Assembly (NCBI GenBank): GCA_000733355.1
Contig: JNVV01000006.1
Location: 416,556 to 480,555 of the forward strand
Reading direction: 5' to 3'
Source: Falciphora oryzae
Taxonomy: Eukaryota; Ascomycota; Sordariomycetes; Magnaporthales; Magnaporthaceae
Length of the DNA stretch: 64,000 nucleotides
Positions 57,312 through 64,000 of the stretch are shown in pieces (the first letter of the stretch is position 1; each line of letters starts with the position of its first letter). Position numbers and translations under genes: made by a program. The notes under the pieces are model-generated. The model did not search any database. It saw only the letters and a program-made list of their open reading frames with translations, and was not told the origin of the DNA.

Positions 57312-59203
57312 ATGAAGCACGCTCTTTTGGACATTGCCCTGGCGCTCGCCGGCACTGCTGCGTCTGGGGCGGCGGCACGCAACCCAGATGCCGCCGCCAT
57401 AGCAGACGATGCCTCTGCCAGCGGCCGACTGAACTTTTACACCTCTGACTGGCCCGAGTGGTCACACCATGTCGAGCGCTGGTCCTCATACGAGATGCCC
57501 ACTTTCTCCTTGGTCTTCAAGCCCGAGACAGAGGGAGAGCTGTCGGCGGGGGTTTGTCCCCTCCCCTCCCTTCCCCTCCCACCTTGTTTTGCCGTGTGTA
57601 TCCCAGTAGCCTACCTAGTCGCTCACGCTGATCACTGCCCATCTCGCCGAACAGATGCGGCACTTGTCCTCCAAGGGCATACGCTATCTAGCTACCAAAG
57701 GAGGTGGCCATGGCAACGTGCCCACGCTGGGGTCCTACAAGGATGTTGTACAGATCAATCTGCAGAACTTCCAGCATGTCGCCGTTAGTCCCACCGACCA
57801 TACCATCACGGTGGGTGGTGGCGCTCAGATGCAGCACCTGATTCCTGCCCTGCACCAAGCAGGGAGAGAGATGAGTGCGTGCCAACAGCTGCCTAGTCCC
57901 CTACCCCCCGGCCGAACAAAGCGTTCTGACGTTGATTGTTCTTGGCAGCGGTCGGCTCGTTCCCCTGCGTGGGCACGCACGGCGTCCTGCTGGGCGGCGG
58001 CATGGGCAGGCTCGAGGGCCGGTATGGGCTCATGATCGACGCTCTGGTCAAGCTGCGGGTGGCGCTGTGGAACGGGACCGTGGTGGAGGCGTCTCGCGAT
58101 GACAACCAAGACCTCTTCTGGGCCATGCGCGGCGCCGGCCACAGCTTCGGCGTCGTGCTCGAGTCCGTCTTCCGGACCTGGCACGACCAGGGCGGTATGC
58201 ATTACAACGCCGATATGGTCTTCAGCGACGATTCGGTCGAGGGCGTGCTCGCCGTTTTCGGGGATCTCGTCGAAAAGGGGCTCGACCCTTCTCTGTTCCT
58301 GATGGCTGGCTTTGTCTTTGACCCTGAGGCTAAACGGGTGAGTACCATGGTAGTAACCTGACACCCTTTCGCTTTGCGATAACTAAAGAAAGTACCCAGC
58401 TAACACTGCCACCCCTCTTTTTCGTATAGCCTCTCTTCATCCTCAATCTCGTCTTCGCCCACGACGAGGAAGCCGGCCGCAGATATGCAGCCATGTTCGC
58501 GTCAACCGGCGACGACACCAGCAAAAGCGGCGGGCACCGCATCACGCGCCTTTCCCTGCGCGAGGCCAACCTGGACTTCGCCGAGCTGGGCTCGGGCGCG
58601 TCGCTGCCGGGCGTGTGCGAGCCCATGCTCAAGAACACGCTCTTCACGGCGAGCGCGCCGGCCATGTTCGACACGGCGGCCATGGCCCGGGCCTACGCGG
58701 CCTACGCGGACCTGATGCGCGCCCACCCGGCCGCGAACCGCTCCATCGTGCTGCTCGAGGCCGTCAGCGGCGCTGCCATCGCGTCGGTCCCGCGCGAGTC
58801 CTCGGCCTACCCGCACCGCGGGCGCATGAACACCAACGCCATCATCCAGATGACGTGGGATGGCGAGGACAGCGACCTCGCGCGCGCGGCCGTCGACTTT
58901 GGCAGGCGCACGCGCGACGCGTTCGCCCGGGCCGAGGTCTCGGGCTACGACAGGCTGTACGCCTACGTCAACTACGCGCACGACGACGAGCCGCTGGCGG
59001 CGCTGTACGGCTACGAGGGCTGGCGGCAGGAGAAGCTGACGCGCCTGAAGCGCCAGTACGACCCGCACGGCTTCTTTGGCGCATACCGTGCCGTCCCGCT
59101 CGACATGGCCGGCTGGGAGTACGACGAGAAGCATCTCCCGTGGGCTGCTGCGGGCGAGACTGGCAGTTCACCGAATAAGGCGGGCCAGAAGGATGAGCTC
59201 TAA
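57312..59203 (+). CDS. Secretory BBE-like FAD oxidase with C-terminal KDEL
   Basis: Four exons (57312-57551, 57655-57874, 57949-58337, 58430-59203) give 540 residues. The N-terminus MKHALLDIALALAGTAASGA reads as a signal peptide. The FAD domain of the p-cresol methylhydroxylase/VAO fold follows: TKGGGHGN with His99 as the likely covalent flavin attachment site, ITVGGGAQMQHL, and CVGTHGVLLGGGMGRLEGRY. AMRGAGHSFGVV follows. The C-terminal BBE segment is RLKRQYDPHGFFGAYR. The protein ends GQKDEL, a canonical ER-retrieval signal, so the mature enzyme should stay in the ER lumen. Such enzymes oxidise alcohols or drive oxidative cyclisation of polyketides, for example alcohol-to-aldehyde steps. It ends 83 bp from the convergent hydrolase gene. 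Confidence 0.88.
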
Positions 59204-59286
59204 ATGCAAAAAATGCTGTGTGTTTCGTGATCCCAAGTCCTCTACCTAGGTACCTAGCTAGCTGCCTTTGTCCCTTCTTGGGCACT

Positions 59287-60562
59287 TTAGTCTACTTGAA
59301 AGTGCTCTTGCTCAGAAGCACGGTCGAGGAAGCTCCCAATAAGCCGGTTGCACTCTTCGGGGAAGTGAATCAAGATCCAATGCGAGGCTCCATCAATCGT
59401 GTGCCTCTCGAGCCCGGCGGAGAAGTACCTCTCGTCGCCGTCAGCGATGGCCGGCGTCAGGGCCGGGTCCTGGCCGGCCATGACCAACATGGCGGGCATC
59501 GTGACCTTGAGCGCCGCACCGCCGTGACCACCGGAAGATGCATCCTCCTCGGCGTTGATGGTACGCGTGCGGTACCAGTTGTTGGGGCCACGCAGGCCGT
59601 GGCGGGAGTACTCTTGGACTGAAATGAATGCTACGGTTAGCAAGACATGTGCGATTTTAATAGAGGGTGAACTCCTCTAGATAAGAAAAATCAGGTACCC
59701 GGCAAGCACACGCACCATAATGGTCCCTGATGACGGGCGTCATCAACGGGTTGGGCCCCACGCGCGCTAGCCTGTCCTCGAGGACGCCGACGCGCGGGTC
59801 AAAAGCGGGCAGGCCGTCGTCGGCCGTGACGCCCCCGTACATGGCGTCGAGGTAGGCGCGCAGGCCACCGCCGCCTGGCACACGCGAGACGATGGCCTCG
59901 ACGTCCCCACCCGCCGTCTGCAGCTGGTAGGCGAACATGGGGTTGCGTGCGACAAAGGCTTCGAGGCCGAGCGGGCTGTGGCCCGGGCCGAAGAAGAAGC
60001 CCAGCGGAACGCAAAAGCAGAAGACGGCGCTCACTAGACGCTCGTGGTCCAGAGCCAGGCGCCAGGCCACGAGGGCACCGATGTCGTGGCCGCCTACTAC
60101 CACCTGCTGCTGCTGTTGCTGCTGCACCTTGTCAGCAGCAAGGGGCCCGACGCCGACGTCGCCCAGGATCTGCAGCATGTGGTCCGCGCTGGTCTTGAGA
60201 GAGTAGGGCGCGACGGCGTCGGGTGCTGAAGTCTGCCCGTACCCGAGCATGTCGGGGACCACGACCCGCCAGCCGCGCGACGTGAGGTACGGCACCTGGA
60301 AGCGCCAGCCCATGCCGAGGTCCGGCCTAGCATTGAGGAAGGAAGACAAACCAATGTAGCGAGTAAGCACCAAAAACATGCTGCGCTGAATATCAGGCCT
60401 GCCTAGAGTGAAAGACACCTACCAGCCGTGGATCAGTAGGATGGTGCCTTGTGGCTTATCAAGGGGCTTGGACAGTATGTAGTGGTATCGGATCCCATCG
60501 CCCACATCCTTGAAGTGATGCTCGACGCGGGGGTCCTGTGGTTCCAAGGGAGCTGTGTCCAT
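59287..60562 (-). CDS. Epoxide-hydrolase-like alpha/beta hydrolase
   Basis: Three exons (60562-60423, 60326-59716, 59618-59287; introns of 96 and 97 bp) give 360 residues. The oxyanion motif HGWP sits at 45-48, formed across the first splice site. Then PDMLGYGQTSAP, seven consecutive Gln (115-121), and the nucleophile elbow GGHDIG with Asp128. An Asp at this place is the mark of epoxide hydrolases and haloacid-type dehalogenases, not of serine esterases. The acid is in MAGQDPALTP, the base in GASHWILIHFPEE, and a Tyr of the lid may be in NNWYRTR. It may open an epoxide on the polyketide or hydrolyse its ester. The upstream frame is open, but MDTAPL is the best start. Confidence 0.85.
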
Positions 60563-60814
60563 GGCGGTGGTGGGGTGTATGCCAGGTGGAATAAGACAGT
60601 GTCCAAAGGGGAAAGGAGAAAGATGCACAGGAGGAAAAGGAGTGGCAGAAGAAGGATTCTCGAGAAGGTAGGAATTAAGGGGTTTTAACATTCCTGCTGC
60701 TTACGATCTCGCTAAGCTATCAAATAATATCCTAGCTAGGTGCCCAGTGAACCAATTGCAACTAATAGTCCCTCTGCCCGTGCATGTCTTCTCCATCGGT
60801 TCAGAAGCTGCTTT

Positions 60815-61800
60815 CTACCAGGGCACCACACTGCCGTCCGAGGTGTTCAAAAACTTGCCACCAACAGACTCGCGGGTAGCATCGTCGATCTGAAAAATGG
60901 TGGTTGTCAGCAACTACAGATACAATGGATGTTCCGGGGTAACCTACAGCCTTGATGACACCCGAAGCAGCGTTGGCAATTGTCACGGGGGCTTCGGCCA
61001 AGCCAACCTGGTTGGCCACCCAGTTGCCAGGGACGCTCTGGACAAGACTAATGATGGCATGCCGGATTATTAGTTAGCGGCCCAAGAGGCGAATTCGTAG
61101 GTCCACAGAATCGGCGGACCTAGAATTACTTACCCAGGGTGAATGACGAGCGTGGTCAGCCAGTTCTGCGACAGGTGGATGCCCATGGCGAGATAGTTCA
61201 GCGCGGCCTTGGCAGCGCCGTAGGCCGGGAAGATGAAAGACGAGATGACCTTCATGAAGTCGATGGAGCCGGCGCTGGACGAGATGATGGCGAAGCGAGG
61301 CGAGGCGGCCTTCTCGAGCAGGGGCTTGAAGGTCTGGAACAGCAGCAGCGGGGCCGTGGCGTTGATGTGCAGCGACCTGGAGAGCTCCTCGGCGCCGAGC
61401 TCGAGCAGGGGCGTGTTGAACTCGGGCATGCCGCCGGCGTTGGCCAGTAGAACGTCGAGGTGGCCGACGCCGGCAGCCTTCACGTCGGCCAGGGCCTTGG
61501 AGGGGTCGGTTGTGGACGTGCTTTCGATGTAGACCATCAGCAGCTTCGAACCCTCGGCCACAGGGGCGGCCTTGAGATCCGAGACATCGGTCTTGGCGCT
61601 GCGGACACTGGCGATGACGGTATGCTTCGGGCGGGAGAGGTAGGCTTTGGCCAGCCCAAAGCCGATGCCTGTCACGACGACTGGTTAGCCAAAGCGTCTC
61701 TGGGGGTTTGTGGGATATCCTATGCGAGTCGCCAAGACCGGCAGGCCTTCTACTTGCCCTTGTTGGCACCCGTGACTAGGACGACGGTAGACGCGGACAT
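60815..61800 (-). CDS. Short-chain dehydrogenase/reductase, Nor-1-like
   Basis: Four exons (61800-61758, 61668-61134, 61047-60948, 60889-60815) give 250 residues. The cofactor motif TGANKGIG (10-17) spans the first intron, which has a GC donor (AAGG|GCAAGT) and an AG acceptor; the other introns are GT-AG. Further landmarks are LLANAGG (88-94), a catalytic Ser in IISSSAGS (142-149), Tyr164-x3-Lys168 in PAYGAAK, and HPGLV after the active site. The length and sequence resemble norsolorinic-acid ketoreductase (Nor-1/AflD) relatives. It likely oxidises or reduces a keto/hydroxyl group on the PKS product with NADP(H). It lies 252 bp behind the hydrolase start on the same strand. Confidence 0.88.
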
Positions 61801-63038
61801 GGTTTCTGCGGTTGGCGCTAGTGGGATTCTGGTGAGTGTGAGTATGGTTTCTCGAAAAAGAATGCTCTAAGGGCTGTCAACTGTCGAAGAAAGGGCTAGC
61901 TAACTTGGTGGGAGGGCAGTTGATGTGAAGATGCCGGCAAATTTACGACGCGTCCCAGTTGCTGCAGCCGGGGCGAGCTTTGAGGACAGCCATGCTGCGT
62001 ACTCGCGTCATTCTTGATCCGTGATAAGTCCGTGAATCAATGGCCGACAAGCAAAGGGAGGAGGCACCGCCGGTTGGGCTGTCCCGTCGCTTCGAGACGT
62101 TCGCTGCCGGGCTTAGGCGCTGCAGCCGGGGGCGTTCAATTGGCCCGGCTTCGTTGGTTCCTCGACATAGGAGGAACCCTTCAAATCGATGCCGGCACAC
62201 CCGTCCGGCCGTCACGTCGCACCAGTAATACGCGAGGATCAAAGGAAGCGAATTTGCACATCGAGCTAAAGCCGGCCCCTGAGTTGGCCCGAGCATGGGA
62301 TGGGTGGAGCTAAACTCCGGGCGCGAGCCAGCCGGACGCGAACCGGCTATGTGCAACCCAACGGCGCAGCCTTGGGCCCTTTTGTTGGTGGTCAGCATGG
62401 ATCTGTGTGCCTAGCTTAAGCCTCGCTGTGTGTGGGTGTGTGTGTTTGTAGCCTTGCCGTGTAACTACACCTGGGGTGAATTGAACCGCCAACGTCACCC
62501 CCACGCGAACTGCAGCCCCACACCCCCACTCGTTCGCCCAAAACGGCGTGCTAGCTTCCGAGTTAAGGTTAATTCGACGATCCCGGCGCTAAACCCAGTC
62601 TCCAGCCTGCAGTCCACGGCGGATTTAAGCTGACATCGGGAAGCACGAAAAGCCGAGCAGCAAAGTCCGCCTAGTGCTGGGCTAGGTATTTTTCCCAGTT
62701 CGGTTATGTTTTGATGCCAATAATCAATCAGACATTGTCGCCGCCCCAACCCGTTGCGATACGGGCATTGAGTGCCGCTTACGGGGCTTGCCAGAAGAGA
62801 TTAATTGGTTCCAATAGGTGCCAGGCACGAATAGCAAACGCTGATTAGTCAGGCATCCTTTGTTGTTTGAATCTCCGATACCGCTGGGCGCTTTTCAGCG
62901 TCAACTCTCCGCCTCGGCAGCTTCCCCGTGTACCTGTCTATCACATCCTGCTATCTGTTGCAGTCTCTTACAACCCAAGCACCCAGGTCCCCAGCGCTTT
63001 GTGCTTCTTTGGGAATTGAGGCCAGCCGGGCCCTCTAG
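61801..63038. other. 1.2-kb intergenic region between SDR and cupin 2
   Basis: Contains the SDR promoter and the 3' flank of cupin 2, plus a GT-rich stretch (about 62432-62450). No gene supported; overlapping frames are GC-driven. Confidence 0.45.
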
Positions 63039-63768
63039 CTAGTACGTCCCCCGCCCCTCGTACTCCTTCTTCAGGCTCCCCAGGTCCCCAGTCACCCTCT
63101 TGCCGCCCCCTTCGGCCGACGCGCCGCCGATGTAGACGTCCTTGCAGTCCAGGAGGACCCACAGCATGCGCCCGGGCAGGGTACCCCCGCCCGTGATGTT
63201 CCTCCACACGTGCGCCGTGGCCCGCTGCACGGCCACGTCACCCTGGCGCAGGATGCGCTTCTCGCCCGAGTCGAGGCTGAGCTCGAAGACGCCCTCGACC
63301 ACGACGCCGTAGTCGATCGTCATGCCCCGGTGCAGCGGCGACGCCGCCCCGGGGGCGAAGTCCATCATGCGGCAGACCGAGCCGGACCGGTAGTGGAATG
63401 GTGGCTGGCGTAGAAGAAACGGGGAAAGGTTAATTTTCTTTTCATGCTGATTGATGGTGGGTATTTGGCCAAGATAGCCTGGGACGGCGAAGTGTTGAGC
63501 TTTGAGCTATTACCTCTTGCGACAGTGCCTTTTGGACGTCGACGTCGCCGTTCAGCTCGACCGGTGTTTCCTGCGTCGAGTACATGATGTTGGCAACGGC
63601 CTGCTTCTCCCCAATCACACGATGATGGTTGCCATGGTCCGAATGCAGGAAGACCGACTTGCCATCGTCGGTGTTCCCGGTGATGTGGCGGAAGACTTGA
63701 CGGAGCCCAGGCGCTGGAAAGTTGTCGACGTAGTAGCCGTTGTTGATGCTGGTGCTGTCGTCGCTCAT
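63039..63768 (-). CDS. Cupin-domain protein, second of a pair
   Basis: Two exons (63768-63514 and 63404-63039; 109 bp intron GTAATA...CAG) give 206 residues from MSDDSTSINN. It is the paralogue of the cupin at 55884: SVFLHSDHGNHHRVIGEKQA near residue 40, then NIMYSTQETPVELNGD, PPFHYRSGSV and MMDFAPGAASPLHRGMTIDY, then GVVVEGVFELSLD and LRQGDVAVQRATAHVWRNIT. The HRGMTIDYG motif 1 keeps the Asp-Tyr-Gly of the family that cupin 1 has lost. Unlike cupin 1 it has an intron, so the duplication is not recent. It probably acts with the PKS and SDR on the nascent product. Transcription would enter from beyond 63.8 kb. Confidence 0.82.
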
Positions 63769-64000
63769 TGCGAAGGTACGAGGAAACAAGCCAATGCTGG
63801 GGTCTGGGCGGGAATCGTGTAGCGAGTCACCGAGGGGTCAGAGGGAGCGTACACAGAAGGCAGTAGTAGTAGCTGGTGTTTGGACTGGAAGTAGTGCGCC
63901 AAGTCCACAGGTCACACTTCTGGCCTTCCCATTGCTACTTCTAGATCTACGGATAGATTCATTCCTCCATGGCCGTCGGGATTAACTCCATCATTCCATC
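63769..64000. other. Right edge of the window
   Basis: Upstream of cupin 2; too short to tell whether another cluster gene begins beyond 64000. Confidence 0.4.

Noticed and set aside
1..64000. CRISPR arrays, bacterial operons or Shine-Dalgarno sites
   Set aside because: Introns, gene spacing and gene families are fungal; no regularly spaced repeats were seen.

Overview
This window is nuclear DNA from a filamentous ascomycete, most likely a Sordariomycete-type mould. The support for that is short GT-AG introns of 58-145 bp, GC-rich third codon positions, several Zn2Cys6 regulators, a highly reducing polyketide synthase cluster, repeats with C:G to T:A-biased divergence of the kind left by repeat-induced point mutation (RIP), and a single Pol III tRNA gene. 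There are two assembly gaps (9726-9894 and 32618-32762). All gene models are read directly from frame, splice signals and motifs; none has been checked against RNA or a database.

Region 1 (1-12.9 kb) is gene-poor and decayed. It holds a possible small membrane protein (989-1417), a doubtful hypothetical gene (2919-3896), and then a 5.8 kb block bounded by two direct 113/114 bp repeats (5764-5876, 11692-11805). Inside that block lie broken copies of host genes: the tail of a fungal transcription factor, an internally deleted Rad4/XPC copy, and two related minus-strand membrane-protein-like genes, both broken by stops. One apparently intact small secreted protein (9261-9533) sits among them.

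Region 2 (12.9-26.1 kb) carries an odd Zn2Cys6 gene whose zinc cluster lacks its first two cysteines, a large intact Zn2Cys6 regulator, a RAD5-type helicase/ubiquitin ligase, a squalene/phytoene-synthase-fold complex I assembly factor (NDUFAF6 type) divergent from it, and an LDB19/ART1-type arrestin. Region 3 (26.1-36.1 kb) is nearly empty: about 6.5 kb with no supported gene, one disordered hypothetical protein (32790-33503), and another 2.6 kb without genes. Region 4 (36.1-43.2 kb) returns to housekeeping genes: a GTPBP1/2-type GTPase, an NAD(P)-binding epimerase-like protein, tRNA-Val(CAC), and an AT-hook plus chromo-like-domain protein.

Region 5 (44.8 kb to the right edge) is a secondary-metabolite gene cluster: a class I methyltransferase, a 2556-residue highly reducing PKS (KS-AT-DH-ER-KR-ACP, with an apparently dead ER and no C-methyltransferase motif), a cupin, a secretory BBE-like FAD oxidase ending in KDEL, an epoxide-hydrolase-like alpha/beta hydrolase, a Nor-1-like SDR whose first intron uses a GC donor, and a second cupin related to the first. 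The hrPKS + SDR + cupin + FAD-oxidase combination resembles fungal clusters for alkyl-salicylaldehyde compounds, so a reduced, cyclised benzenoid product that is then oxidised is a reasonable hypothesis. No regulator, P450 or transporter is seen in the cluster, and it probably continues beyond base 64000.
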